Made by a program: the position numbers and the translations under genes
NCBI RefSeq assembly: GCF_002101675.1
Contig: NZ_LQOY01000071.1
Location: 1-44,256, forward strand
From: Mycobacterium gordonae
GTDB taxonomy: Bacteria > Actinomycetota > Actinomycetes > Mycobacteriales > Mycobacteriaceae
DNA: 44,256 nt
Direction of reading: 5' to 3'
Shown: piece after piece, positions 35,705 through 43,891 of the stretch
How the letters are laid out: each line of letters starts with the position of its first letter
Position numbering within the stretch: the stretch's first letter is position 1
The notes under the pieces: model-generated
What the model was told of the DNA's origin: nothing
The model's input: the letters and a program-made list of their open reading frames with translations, nothing else
The model's database searches: none

Positions 35705-35781
35705 TTTTGGATGACACCCTCAGGGTGTGTGCCGTGACGATAACCGGCTACCGAATCTGAAAACCCCACGCGGAGAAGCGG

Positions 35782-36525
35782 GTGTCGTCTATGACTTTAG
35801 CCGACCCCCGGAAGCTCCTCGACATCGTCTACCCGGTCCGCCCGGGCGTGGTGAACGAAGAACTCCGGTGGTCGCTGCGCAGTGTCGAGGCGAACTACCC
35901 CCACGGCCGGGTGTGGATTGTTGGAGAACGGCCACCGTGGATGACGTGGGTCCACCATATTCCCGGGAACACCCAACAGTTCCGGCACGCCAACGTGTTC
36001 CACAACATCCTCGCCGCCTGCCGGCACCCGCACACCCCGGACGAGTTCGTGGTGTTCAACGATGACTTCTTCGTCACCGAACCGGTGACGGAGATCCCCA
36101 CCCAGTACCGGGGCCTGCTGGTGGAGCATTTGCGGATTCCGAAGCTCCGCCAAAACCCTGGCGGGTGGTGGGCGACGTCGCTGCGCACCACACTGGATTG
36201 TTTGCGTCAACTCGGCTACGACGCACCGCTGAGCTACGAACTGCACACCCCGTTCGTGGTCAACAAACATTTGATGGCGGAAACCCTCGAAAAGTTCGTT
36301 GATGTCACACCGGAGAACCCACCGCAATGGCGCAGCCTGTACGGCAACGTCAACAACATCGGCGGCCAGCAGGCAACACGTGATTGCAAGATGAGCAAAC
36401 CGGGGCCGATCCACGCACCGTTCCACTCCACCGACGACGCGTCATGGCGGATGTACTTCGGCGCCCGGTTCAAAACCATGTTCCCCACCCCGAGTCGATA
36501 TGAGGCCGAATGTCCGTCGAACTGA
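35782..36525 (+). CDS. Stealth-like sugar-phosphate/glycosyl transferase
   Basis: A 247-residue protein. LLDIVYPVRP, NEELRWSLRSVEANYPHGRVW (in parts NEELRWSLRSVE, RVWIVGE) and FVVFNDDFFVTEPV with the Asp-Asp pair (about residue 93) resemble the conserved regions of Stealth proteins, which transfer sugar-phosphates; phage homologs are annotated as glycosyltransferases. First gene of the sugar cassette. GTG 35782 has GGAGA 5 bases upstream; ATG 35791 is the alternative. Overlaps the next ORF by 16 bp. Confidence 0.75.
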   Translation: MSSMTLADPRKLLDIVYPVRPGVVNEELRWSLRSVEANYPHGRVWIVGERPPWMTWVHHIPGNTQQFRHANVFHNILAACRHPHTPDEFVVFNDDFFVTEPVTEIPTQYRGLLVEHLRIPKLRQNPGGWWATSLRTTLDCLRQLGYDAPLSYELHTPFVVNKHLMAETLEKFVDVTPENPPQWRSLYGNVNNIGGQQATRDCKMSKPGPIHAPFHSTDDASWRMYFGARFKTMFPTPSRYEAECPSN

Positions 36526-36902
36526 GAATGGCGGTAACGGGCGATTGCCGTTGTGGGACACCGCATCCAGTTTCCGATGGCCTGATCGTAACGAAGCGCA
36601 AAAAGGCGTCCTGCCAGCATGAACTAGTTTGCGAGTGGGGCATTTTAGAGAACACGAGCGCAGACCCACTCCGTGAGGGCGGACCTCGGCATCTGATGTT
36701 GATTACGCCCGAACATGCGCAACTGCTTCAGTTCCAACCGCACATTGGGCCATACGGGGATATTGACTCCGCGACCGTGGTGGACGAACGCGTATTCGTG
36801 CACAAGGAATTTAACGGGCACCGATGGACGTGGGAACTGTTCGACGCCCACTGGTGGGATGGGCAGGGGCCAGAAATTCTTATCGGAAGGTGGCCTGACT
36901 AA
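36510..36902 (+). CDS. Phage protein, paralog of the next gene
   Basis: A 130-residue ORF starting MSVELRM with two CxC/CxxH-like elements (DCRCGTPHPV, ASCQHELVCEWG). The second half (MLITPEHAQLLQFQPHIGPYG, RWTWELFDAHWWD) aligns with the protein encoded at 36903. Lower GC than the neighbours. Function unknown; place suggests a link to glycan modification or to virion structure. Confidence 0.65.
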   Translation: MSVELRMAVTGDCRCGTPHPVSDGLIVTKRKKASCQHELVCEWGILENTSADPLREGGPRHLMLITPEHAQLLQFQPHIGPYGDIDSATVVDERVFVHKEFNGHRWTWELFDAHWWDGQGPEILIGRWPD

Positions 36903-37211
36903 ATGTCCGTCGAACTGCGCATGACCACAGACGGCCGCATCACCTCACCGTTGGGTGACATCGACTCCAGCTTGGTGTTCAACAGCAGCCAACCCCCCCG
37001 GTTGGTGGTGATCGCCGCCGACGCTGTCGAGGTTCTGCGGGAACAACCCCACATTGATAACAGTCTGTCCACCACCGTCACTCAAGCTGAAGACCACACT
37101 TTTCTGCATTTGGCGGGGCCGGAGAAACGCTGGACCTGGCAATTACAGTCGGCGCACTGGGCCGACCCTGACGACAAACCCGCTGTGATGCTCGGCGAAC
37201 TGGTGCCCTGA
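36903..37211 (+). CDS. Phage protein, paralog of the previous gene
   Basis: A 102-residue ORF starting MSVELRM, with VVIAADAVEVLREQPHIDN and KRWTWQLQSAHWAD that match the previous protein's QPHIG and RWTWELFDAHW. It lacks the Cys-rich insertion. The pair arose by tandem duplication (the first 15 bases of both genes are identical). The stop is followed within one base by the epimerase ATG. Confidence 0.65.
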   Translation: MSVELRMTTDGRITSPLGDIDSSLVFNSSQPPRLVVIAADAVEVLREQPHIDNSLSTTVTQAEDHTFLHLAGPEKRWTWQLQSAHWADPDDKPAVMLGELVP

Positions 37212-37212
37212 C

Positions 37213-38133
37213 ATGGACTACCTCGTCACCGGCGGCATGGGCTTCATCGGCCGCCACACCATCACCGCTTTGAAAGCGGAGTATCCGACGGCGGAAATCT
37301 GCTGCCTCGACAACCTTTCCCTGAGCGAATACACCGACTTGGGGGAGCGGGTGACGTTCGTCAACGCCGATGTGCGTGATCAGGAAGTCGTCACCGACCT
37401 CGTCAGCCGATGCCGCCACGGCGTCATCCACCTGGCCGCCGACAGCCGCGTCCTACCGTCGTTGAGCGACCCGAACAACGTCATCGCCTCCACAGAAACC
37501 AACGTCCTGGGGACCGCGAACATCCTCGCCGCCATCGCGAAAACCGCCCCCCATTTGGCGTTGGTTTACGCCGGCTCCTCCACCGCCTACGGCAACGGCG
37601 CCTACCTACGTGGCCGCCCTAAGCAGAGTGAACACGACCTTCCTGCGGTCCAAAGCCCCTACTCCGCAACCAAACTCGCCGGCGAAGAACTCATTCGGGC
37701 GTTCGCTGTCACGTTCGGGATCAAAGCGACCGTGCTCAGATACTTCCAGGTCTACGGACCCGGCCAGCCCACCACCGGCGCTTACGCCCTGGTCACGGGA
37801 ATCTTCCTGCGCCAATACTGTGCGGGGGAACCGTTGACCATCGAGGGTGATGGCAGCCAGTCGCGTGACTTCGTCCATGTCACGGATGTGGCGCGCGCCA
37901 ACGTCATGGCTTTGGTGAAGAACTCCGAAGGTTTGCCGGTCAACATCGGCTCCGGTCAACGCCACACCGTCAAAGAGTTGGCGGACATGATTTCCCCGAA
38001 CCAAACCCACCTCCCGCCGCGCCGTATCGACCTGAAGTCAACTCACGCCGACATCGGCCGCGCGAAACGCCTCATCGGGTGGAGTCCCAGAATCCAACTG
38101 GTCGATGGGATTACGGAGATGAAAACACTGTGA
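37213..38133 (+). CDS. NAD-dependent sugar epimerase/dehydratase
   Basis: A 306-residue extended short-chain dehydrogenase. TGGMGFIGRH is the NAD-binding glycine motif, LDNLSLSEYTDL and VNADVRD are the adenine-binding parts, AGSSTAYG holds the catalytic Ser, and SPYSATKLAGEE gives the YxxxK pair. RYFQVYGPGQ and VHVTDVARA are typical of UDP-glucose 4-epimerase-like enzymes. It would supply an NDP-sugar for the flanking transferases. Confidence 0.9.
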   Translation: MDYLVTGGMGFIGRHTITALKAEYPTAEICCLDNLSLSEYTDLGERVTFVNADVRDQEVVTDLVSRCRHGVIHLAADSRVLPSLSDPNNVIASTETNVLGTANILAAIAKTAPHLALVYAGSSTAYGNGAYLRGRPKQSEHDLPAVQSPYSATKLAGEELIRAFAVTFGIKATVLRYFQVYGPGQPTTGAYALVTGIFLRQYCAGEPLTIEGDGSQSRDFVHVTDVARANVMALVKNSEGLPVNIGSGQRHTVKELADMISPNQTHLPPRRIDLKSTHADIGRAKRLIGWSPRIQLVDGITEMKTL

Positions 38134-39137
38134 ACGTCATTGTGTTCGTTTTCGCCGGCCGCCGACCGAACCTCGAGCTGCAGTTGCCGTTCGCGCACCG
38201 CATCCTGCAAGACCACCCGAACGTTGAGTATCACCTGTGGAACTTCGCCCGCAACGACGAAGACCGCGAATACATCAAAACCATCACAGGTGAACGGATC
38301 ACCGTGTGGAACGGGCCAGCCGAACAAGGGTTCGACTCCCCGGCCCCCACCAACGCCCCCGGGGCGGTGCAGTTCGGCGCCAACGAACACAACGCCGCCT
38401 ACAACCACTACGCCAACCCCGAATATCGGGACCATTTGTTCGTCAAACTCGACGACGACATCACGTTCCTCGAAACCGGACGGTTCGGGAAATTCATTGA
38501 GGCCATCGACACCCACCGGGGGTGTTCACTGGTCGCCAACACCATCAACAACGGCGCCTGCACACCCCTGACACCGAAACTGTGGTCAGAGTTCTCCAAA
38601 CTCGGCATCCCACTGCTGGATATCCACCGCAGCAACGCTTTCGCCGACGCAGCCCACACCTACATGCGCCACCACCACGACGAGGTGTTGGACCAGCCGA
38701 TCACGTTGGTGCCGACCGAGGATTGGTTGTCGATCAACGCCGTCGGATACGACTGGGAGTTCCTGACGAACATCCTGAAAACAATCGGAACCCCGCACCC
38801 TCCGGCTTTGGCGGGCCGCAACATGCGTAACTGGGGTAAACGGTTCGGCGACGAAGGGGTGTTCCAGACCCGCCGCCGCATCATCATGCAGGGATTCACC
38901 GCCGCGCACCTGTCCTACGGGCCGCAGAACCCCACCGACGAACAACTGTCGAGGTGGCGTACCGGGTACGCAGAGTTAGCGCGCGAGTATCTGTCCCGCA
39001 GCGACTTCACCAACCCCGGCCCTCTCCCCGAGCCGACAAGGGCGGTGTGCGCGCACATCGGGTTCCGCGGCAACGGCCGCACAAGGCTGGTCGACAGTTT
39101 GCGGCACGAACCGGGGCGACCCACCGTCCTACGATGA
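38130..39137 (+). CDS. Glycosyltransferase (DxD type)
   Basis: A 335-residue protein from GTG overlapping the epimerase stop (VNVIVFVFAGRRPNLELQL). HLFVKLDDDITFLE carries the acidic DxD-like metal motif (about residue 107). Rest: NAVGYDWEFLTNILKTIG, RNMRNWGKRFGDEGVF. I recognise it only as a glycosyltransferase-like phage protein; donor and acceptor unknown. Confidence 0.75.
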   Translation: MNVIVFVFAGRRPNLELQLPFAHRILQDHPNVEYHLWNFARNDEDREYIKTITGERITVWNGPAEQGFDSPAPTNAPGAVQFGANEHNAAYNHYANPEYRDHLFVKLDDDITFLETGRFGKFIEAIDTHRGCSLVANTINNGACTPLTPKLWSEFSKLGIPLLDIHRSNAFADAAHTYMRHHHDEVLDQPITLVPTEDWLSINAVGYDWEFLTNILKTIGTPHPPALAGRNMRNWGKRFGDEGVFQTRRRIIMQGFTAAHLSYGPQNPTDEQLSRWRTGYAELAREYLSRSDFTNPGPLPEPTRAVCAHIGFRGNGRTRLVDSLRHEPGRPTVLR

Positions 39138-39850
39138 CCGTCATCATCGTCCCCTTCCGCGACAAGGGCGACCCGTGGCGCAAAGCGAACCTCAACACCG
39201 TCCTCAGCCACCTCTCCAAGATCGACATTGCACCCGTGGTCGTCACCCCCGACGGGCGTTCCGGCAGCGCACCATTCAACCGCTCAGCCGCCTACAACAC
39301 CGGCATACGCCAACACCCCAGCTCGGATGTGTACGTGTTTTACGAGGCGGACATGATCATCAACCCTGAGCAGTTACAGCAGGCCATCGACGCCGCCACC
39401 CAACCGGGCCTGATCGTCCCGTTCACCATCTACCGCTACCTCACCCGTGAAGACACCACCCGCGTCCACAACGGCGCCACCCCTCACGACTGCACCCCCG
39501 ACTATGTGATGCCCCAAGGGCGCTCCGTCGGCGCCGTGAACGTCGTCTCCGCCGAAACAATGACCGCCGTGGGCCGTTGGGATGAGAAATTCCAAGGTTG
39601 GGGCTATGACGACCGCGCCATGTCCCACGCTTTCGAAATCGCCACAGAATCGCCTACCCGGTTCATATCCGGGCCTGGGGTGCATCTGTGGCACACACCT
39701 GGTTGGAAGGCCGGAGGATCGTTTCGGGGCGGCGCAGACGTGCCCCCACGTGAACACGCCGCCACCGAAGCCAACCGCCGCCGCCACCAGCTCTACCGGC
39801 GGGCCACCACAGCAGCGCAAGTCCGGGAACTGACCACAGGCAAACGATGA
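39134..39850 (+). CDS. Family 2/galactosyltransferase-like glycosyltransferase
   Basis: A 238-residue GT-A protein. TVIIVPFRDKGDPWRKANL start, NRSAAYNTGIRQ, YVFYEADMIINPEQ (acidic motif at about residue 74) and WDEKFQGWGYDDRAMSHA, the last being the C-terminal galactosyltransferase-type motif that holds the acceptor base. ATGA overlap with both neighbours. Confidence 0.85.
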   Translation: MTVIIVPFRDKGDPWRKANLNTVLSHLSKIDIAPVVVTPDGRSGSAPFNRSAAYNTGIRQHPSSDVYVFYEADMIINPEQLQQAIDAATQPGLIVPFTIYRYLTREDTTRVHNGATPHDCTPDYVMPQGRSVGAVNVVSAETMTAVGRWDEKFQGWGYDDRAMSHAFEIATESPTRFISGPGVHLWHTPGWKAGGSFRGGADVPPREHAATEANRRRHQLYRRATTAAQVRELTTGKR

Positions 39851-39993
39851 ACCCGCTGACCGACGAGCTGTCCGACGAGGCGAAAGCCATACTGGCCGCC
39901 AAGTTCGCCGAAATGAAAACCCGCTACCAGCCCCGCAAAGTGTGGGAGCGCCGCATCATCAACGGCCGGGTGGAGAGAGTCCGCCTGAAGTGA
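39847..39993 (+). CDS. Small phage protein in the sugar cassette
   Basis: A 48-residue basic ORF (MNPLTDELSDEAKAILAAKF to RVRLK), helical. Overlaps both glycosyltransferase genes (ATGA and GTGA), so it is likely translated. Function unknown. Confidence 0.6.
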   Translation: MNPLTDELSDEAKAILAAKFAEMKTRYQPRKVWERRIINGRVERVRLK

Positions 39994-40613
39994 TCGGTGT
40001 CGCCATCTCCACCCACCAACGACCCGACGTCCTCTCCCGAGGTTTACGGCAGTGGGCGAAATACCTACCCGACATCCTCACCGTCACCCACGACGTCCAC
40101 GGACACGGTGTAGCGGCGACGAAAAACCGCGGTATCGCCACACTCATGGACGCCGGCTGCCAACACCTCTTCCTCGCCGACGACGACCTCACCCCCATCA
40201 AAGCCGAATGGTGGCGGCCATACGTCGAAGACCCAGCCCTGCACCTCATGCACTGCTGGGGCGCACGCCGACTCATCAACGATGACGGCCACTACACCAC
40301 CTGGACCTGGCCCCGCGGAGTCCTCCTCTACGCCCACCGCACAGTCATCGACACCATCGGCGGCATGCGCACCGAATTCGGCCGCTGGGGCGGCGAACAC
40401 GCCGAATGGTCACAACGAATCCACAACGCCGGACTCACCACACACCCCTTCACCGACCTCACCGCCGCCAAGCACGGTGTCTGGCACGCCCTGGACTACA
40501 CCCGCCAAACACCCTCCACCGTCACCGCACAAGAACGAGCCGACACCGCAGCACACCGACGAGCTGTAGCGGAGAAATACGCCGGCTCAACCGAATACGT
40601 CGACTACCGATAA
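39990..40613 (+). CDS. Glycosyltransferase (GT-A type)
   Basis: A 207-residue protein from GTG (VIGVAISTHQRPDVLSRGL). VAATKNRGIATLMDAGC and HLFLADDDLTPI (DDD metal motif, about residue 69) are family-2 features; GGMRTEFGRWGGEHAEWSQRIH follows as acceptor-site region. Last gene of the sugar cassette, and last gene of the overlapping early operon before a 30-bp gap. Confidence 0.82.
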   Translation: MIGVAISTHQRPDVLSRGLRQWAKYLPDILTVTHDVHGHGVAATKNRGIATLMDAGCQHLFLADDDLTPIKAEWWRPYVEDPALHLMHCWGARRLINDDGHYTTWTWPRGVLLYAHRTVIDTIGGMRTEFGRWGGEHAEWSQRIHNAGLTTHPFTDLTAAKHGVWHALDYTRQTPSTVTAQERADTAAHRRAVAEKYAGSTEYVDYR

Positions 40614-40643
40614 CAGCACAATCCGCAAGCGAAGGCCCCTCCC

Positions 40644-41030
40644 ATGCCGCTCTCCAACCGCCCGGTCAAATGCGCTGCCTGCAGACAACCCATCAACGAC
40701 GTGATCTCAGCGTTCGTCTCTGCCGGCCAGTGCGTCCACAAGCTATGCCCAGGCCCCAACCGCCTACTGGCAGCCAAACGCCGCCACCGACACGAACCCA
40801 TCAAGCGCGCCACCGTGTTCGAACGCGACGGCTGGAAATGCGGCATCTGCCGTAAGAAGATAGACAAACGCCTTCAACATCCACACCCCATGAGCGCGGT
40901 AGTCGACCACGTGGTGCCCATCAAACTAGGCGGACCGAACACCTACGTAAACGTCCAGGCCGCGCACTGGAAGTGCAACGCAACCAAGAGCTGGACCGGA
41001 CACGGCGACCAGCTCGCGCTAATTGGATGA
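40644..41030 (+). CDS. HNH endonuclease
   Basis: A 128-residue protein. The first 50 residues carry a zinc ribbon (KCAACRQPINDV, CVHKLCPG). The HNH part is FERDGWKCGICRKKID, VVDHVVPIKLGGPNTYVNVQ and HWKCNATK. HNH proteins near cos often act with terminase in DNA packaging of HK97-type phages, and this gene is 1.1 kb from the terminase genes. ATGA overlap with the next gene. Confidence 0.88.
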   Translation: MPLSNRPVKCAACRQPINDVISAFVSAGQCVHKLCPGPNRLLAAKRRHRHEPIKRATVFERDGWKCGICRKKIDKRLQHPHPMSAVVDHVVPIKLGGPNTYVNVQAAHWKCNATKSWTGHGDQLALIG

Positions 41031-41806
41031 CGATGCCAGGCCGCGCAAGGGCACACTCCAACACCACTCGCCGCGGATACGGCAACTCCCACCAGAAAAT
41101 CCGAGCCCACTACAAACCCATAGTCGCCGCAGGAAAAGCCGTCTGCTGGCGCTGCGCACACCCCATCCACCCCAGCGAACCGTGGGACCTCGGCCACGAC
41201 GACCACGACCGCACCCAATACCGCGGCCCAGAGCACCGCCGCTGCAACCGCGCCACCAACGGACGCAACACCAAGCAACCACATACCGGCCGCCTCATCC
41301 TCGTCATCGGGCCACCAGCCGCAGGGAAATCCACTTGGGTACGCCAACACGCGCAGCCCGGAGACATTACTATCGACTTCGACGCAATCGCCAACACGCT
41401 AAGCCCACCTGGACCAAACCCACATGATCACCCGCAGCACATCAAAGCCGTCACTAAGGCGGCCAGACAAGCTGCCATCGACACAGCTCTCACCCAGCCT
41501 GGCAACCACGCGGTGTACGTCATCCACTCCACACCCAGTGCCGCACTCATGGACATATACCGATCGCATGGTGCTGAGGTCATCACGATTGATCCCGGTG
41601 AGGAGATCGTCATGGCGCGATGCAAGGTCGAACGTCCGTGGCGCATCATGCAGGCAGCCAAGCAGTGGTACGCCAGCAAACACCCAGGTGACGCCAGCAA
41701 ACTTCCCGACAGTGCCAGCAAACACGACAGCGATGCGCCGGCACTGCGGTTCTTCACCTCAATCCAGCATGATGATGGTGGGCATGGACGGGAGATGGGC
41801 GGGTAA
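41027..41806 (+). CDS. HNH-like domain fused to P-loop kinase-like domain
   Basis: A 259-residue protein. Residues 1-85 form an HNH-type zinc domain (GNSHQKIRAHYKPIVAAGKAV, CWRCAHPIHPSEPWDLGHDD, HRRCNRATNGR). Residues 90-215 form a P-loop domain with Walker A VIGPPAAGKSTWV, ITIDFDAIA and YVIHSTPSAALMDIYRSHGAEVITID, like polynucleotide-kinase/AAA_33 proteins. The tail has three 7-residue units beginning ASK (ASKHPGD, ASKLPDS, ASKHDSD), encoded by 21-bp DNA repeats. A role in end processing near cos is inference. Confidence 0.8.
   Translation: MTMPGRARAHSNTTRRGYGNSHQKIRAHYKPIVAAGKAVCWRCAHPIHPSEPWDLGHDDHDRTQYRGPEHRRCNRATNGRNTKQPHTGRLILVIGPPAAGKSTWVRQHAQPGDITIDFDAIANTLSPPGPNPHDHPQHIKAVTKAARQAAIDTALTQPGNHAVYVIHSTPSAALMDIYRSHGAEVITIDPGEEIVMARCKVERPWRIMQAAKQWYASKHPGDASKLPDSASKHDSDAPALRFFTSIQHDDGGHGREMGG
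41674..41723 (+). repeat. Three CAGCAAAC iterons at 21-bp spacing
   Basis: Exact octamers CAGCAAAC at 41674, 41695 and 41716, each 21 bp apart (two helical turns), within the end of the HNH/P-loop gene. The same octamer recurs three times at 42100-42133, on the other side of the non-coding region. Confidence 0.9.
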
Positions 41807-42149
41807 CCGAAAGTGTTGTGTAACAACGGAAGTCGCTCATCCGAAAATCGTTGAGGCACAACAAGATTCGCGTTTTTTTAAGTAGGCGCGTTCTGACTCC
41901 TCCCTCTCCTGTCAAATCTCCCTCCGCCGTTTTTTCCTTTACCCACGGGGGGGTATACCCCATACCCCTGGGGGTACCCAAAGTGGTTGTGGCACAACAG
42001 CTTTCAGGCACTTAGGGGGCCGCGAAAGTGGCGTATTTGCAACGCCTTTCACGCGACCACAACTGGGGGTTGGGAAGCGGACCATTGAAAAGGCGCCGCC
42101 AGCAAACACACCCAGCAAACTCCGTCAGCAAACATCAAGGAGGCCAGTC
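41807..42149 (+). other. Candidate cos/packaging region (non-coding)
   Basis: No gene seen. It holds: three related palindromes, GTTGTGTAACAAC (41815), GTTGAGGCACAAC (41850) and the perfect GTTGTGGCACAAC (41986); a T7 run at 41872-41878; a pyrimidine-rich stretch 41895-41940; two GC-rich palindromes GGGGTATACCCC (41950-41961) and TACCCCTGGGGGTA (41963-41976); and a bulged hairpin (CGCGAAAGTGGCGT with its partner, 42021-42055). Terminase genes begin at 42150 after AAGGAGG. In tailed phages cos sits just before the small terminase gene. Confidence 0.65.
42100..42133 (+). repeat. Three CAGCAAAC iterons at 13-bp spacing
   Basis: Exact octamers CAGCAAAC at 42100, 42113 and 42126, spaced 13 bp, ending 16 bp before the small terminase start. 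With the upstream set at 41674-41723 they flank the candidate cos site, as terminase-binding sites flank cos in lambda-type phages. Confidence 0.88.
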
Positions 42150-42449
42150 ATGGCTCAGAAGCCGGGGCTGCGTGCGGTTCGTCCAAATGATCCGCCGCCG
42201 CCGAGCGCACCGAAAACCGTCGCTGCCGCCGCTGCATCGGGTAGCCACCGCGAGCTGCTGTTGGCGATGCGCGAGCGGGTAGCCAAGGCGGTCTCGAGCC
42301 CGGACTGCCCCCCGCGAGACCTGGCGGCGTTGACTCGCCGACTGCAGGAGATCGCGAAGGAAATCGAGGTCCTCGACGAGCGGGCCGCCCAGGACCCGCC
42401 GGCCGACCGCGGTGATGTCGACAGCAGTTTCGACGCCTCGGCTATCTGA
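42150..42449 (+). CDS. Terminase small subunit
   Basis: A 99-residue protein: Pro/Ala-rich N-terminus (RPNDPPPPSAPK), then a helical hairpin SHRELLLAMRERVAKAVSS, PPRDLAALTRRLQEIAKEIEVLDE, and an acidic tail. This is the usual small terminase of mycobacteriophages with cohesive ends, and it lies directly before the large subunit. Strong SD AAGGAGG. Binds the packaging site, presumably the iterons just upstream (inference). Confidence 0.82.
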   Translation: MAQKPGLRAVRPNDPPPPSAPKTVAAAAASGSHRELLLAMRERVAKAVSSPDCPPRDLAALTRRLQEIAKEIEVLDERAAQDPPADRGDVDSSFDASAI

Positions 42450-43872
42450 GGTCGCCCGTCACTTGGTGATCCCCGAGGGGATTGTGACATCGGTTTATCC
42501 GAGGATTGCGCGGCGGTTGTCGCGTGCGGGGGTGGAGTTCGACCCCTGGCAGCAGGGGTTGGCGTCGGTGGCGCTGGGCTGCCGCGCGGACGGCAAGTAC
42601 GCAGCGACTATCGGTGGTGTGGTGGTGTCGATTCCACGCCAGACCGGAAAAACGTTCACAATTGGCGGGCTGATAATCGGCATGGCGTTGGAGTTTCCCG
42701 GACTCAAAGCGGTGTGGACGTCGCATCACAACCGCACGACGATGAACACTTTCCGTTCGCTTCAGGGATTGGTGCGCCGACGGGCGATCTATCCGCATCT
42801 GGACCATTCGCCGCGTAGCGACGGTATCCGGGCGGCCAACGGTGAGCAGGAGATCCGGTTCAAAAACGGCTCCATCCTAATGTTTGGCGCCCGGGAGCAA
42901 GGTTTCGGCCGTGGGATGGACGCTGTGGACGTCGAGGTGTTCGACGAGGCGCAGATTTTGACGCTGAAGGCGTTGGAGGACATGGTTCCGGCGGTCAACC
43001 AGGCCCGCCATCCCCACGGCGGGCTGCTGTTCTTTTTGGGTACGCCGCCGCGGCCAACGGACCCGGGAGAGGCGTTCCTGGCCAAGCGTAACCAGGCGCT
43101 CAAACTTAAACCTGAGGGCCAGACGGTGTTCACCGGCGGCAACCAGGTGTATGCGGAGATCGGCGCTGAGCCGGATGCGTCCCCGGATGACCAGTCGCAG
43201 TGGCCGCGGATGAATCCGTCGTTTCCGCACCGCACCCCGTTGGAGTCGATGCTGCGGATGCGCGAGAACATCCCCGATGACGACGCCTGGCGCCGTGAGG
43301 CGATGGGGATTTGGCCGGCTTCGGGTGGGCGAGTGTTCGACATGGAGCGCTGGTCTGCTGCCGCTGACCCTGATGTGGCAGAGCCTAGCCAGGTGGCGTT
43401 GGCGGTTGCGGTGGCCCAGGACCGTTCATGGGCGTGTATCGGAGTTGCGGGCGAAGCGGGCGAGCGCACGGTGGTGCTGTGTTTCTCAATGGCCGGATTG
43501 TCGGGTGTTGCGGAGAAGGTTGCTGAGTTGTCGCGGTCTCACAATGTGGTTGAGGTGGCGTTGGCGGGGGCGCAGGCGCGGGCGTTGCAGCCGGATTTGG
43601 TGCGTGTGGGCGTGGATTTCGTGACGTTATCGGCTTCAGACATGGGTGCCGCGTGCGCGGCGTTCCAGGTAGCGGTGGCCGATGGTGCTGTCACCCATGT
43701 GGGCCAGACGCAACTGTATGTGGCGATGACTAACGCTAAAACGCGTTTCTCGGGTGAGTCGGAGGTGTGGGACCGCCGAGACCCGCAGGTGGATGATTCG
43801 CCGCTGGTGGCGTGCTCGGCGGCGTTTTACCGGTGGGGCTTGATTGATTCACCGATAGCGGCGATCTACTAG
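42415..43872 (+). CDS. Terminase large subunit
   Basis: A 485-residue packaging ATPase/nuclease. Walker A-like VSIPRQTGKTFTIGG (residues 75-90), Walker B EVFDEAQIL (about residue 180), motif III LLFFLGTPPRP. The C-terminal half is the RNase H-like nuclease (VAVAQDRSWACIGVAG, DDSPLVACSAAF). ATG 42415 overlaps the small subunit by 35 bp; GTG 42412 is the alternative. Confidence 0.94.
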   Translation: MSTAVSTPRLSEVARHLVIPEGIVTSVYPRIARRLSRAGVEFDPWQQGLASVALGCRADGKYAATIGGVVVSIPRQTGKTFTIGGLIIGMALEFPGLKAVWTSHHNRTTMNTFRSLQGLVRRRAIYPHLDHSPRSDGIRAANGEQEIRFKNGSILMFGAREQGFGRGMDAVDVEVFDEAQILTLKALEDMVPAVNQARHPHGGLLFFLGTPPRPTDPGEAFLAKRNQALKLKPEGQTVFTGGNQVYAEIGAEPDASPDDQSQWPRMNPSFPHRTPLESMLRMRENIPDDDAWRREAMGIWPASGGRVFDMERWSAAADPDVAEPSQVALAVAVAQDRSWACIGVAGEAGERTVVLCFSMAGLSGVAEKVAELSRSHNVVEVALAGAQARALQPDLVRVGVDFVTLSASDMGAACAAFQVAVADGAVTHVGQTQLYVAMTNAKTRFSGESEVWDRRDPQVDDSPLVACSAAFYRWGLIDSPIAAIY

Positions 43873-43891
43873 ATGAAAGGTGGTGTGACGG

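Noticed and set aside
35705..35781. Hairpin ACACCC-TCA-GGGTGT as a terminator before the sugar cassette
   Set aside because: Six-base-pair stem, three-base loop and no T-run; too weak to call.
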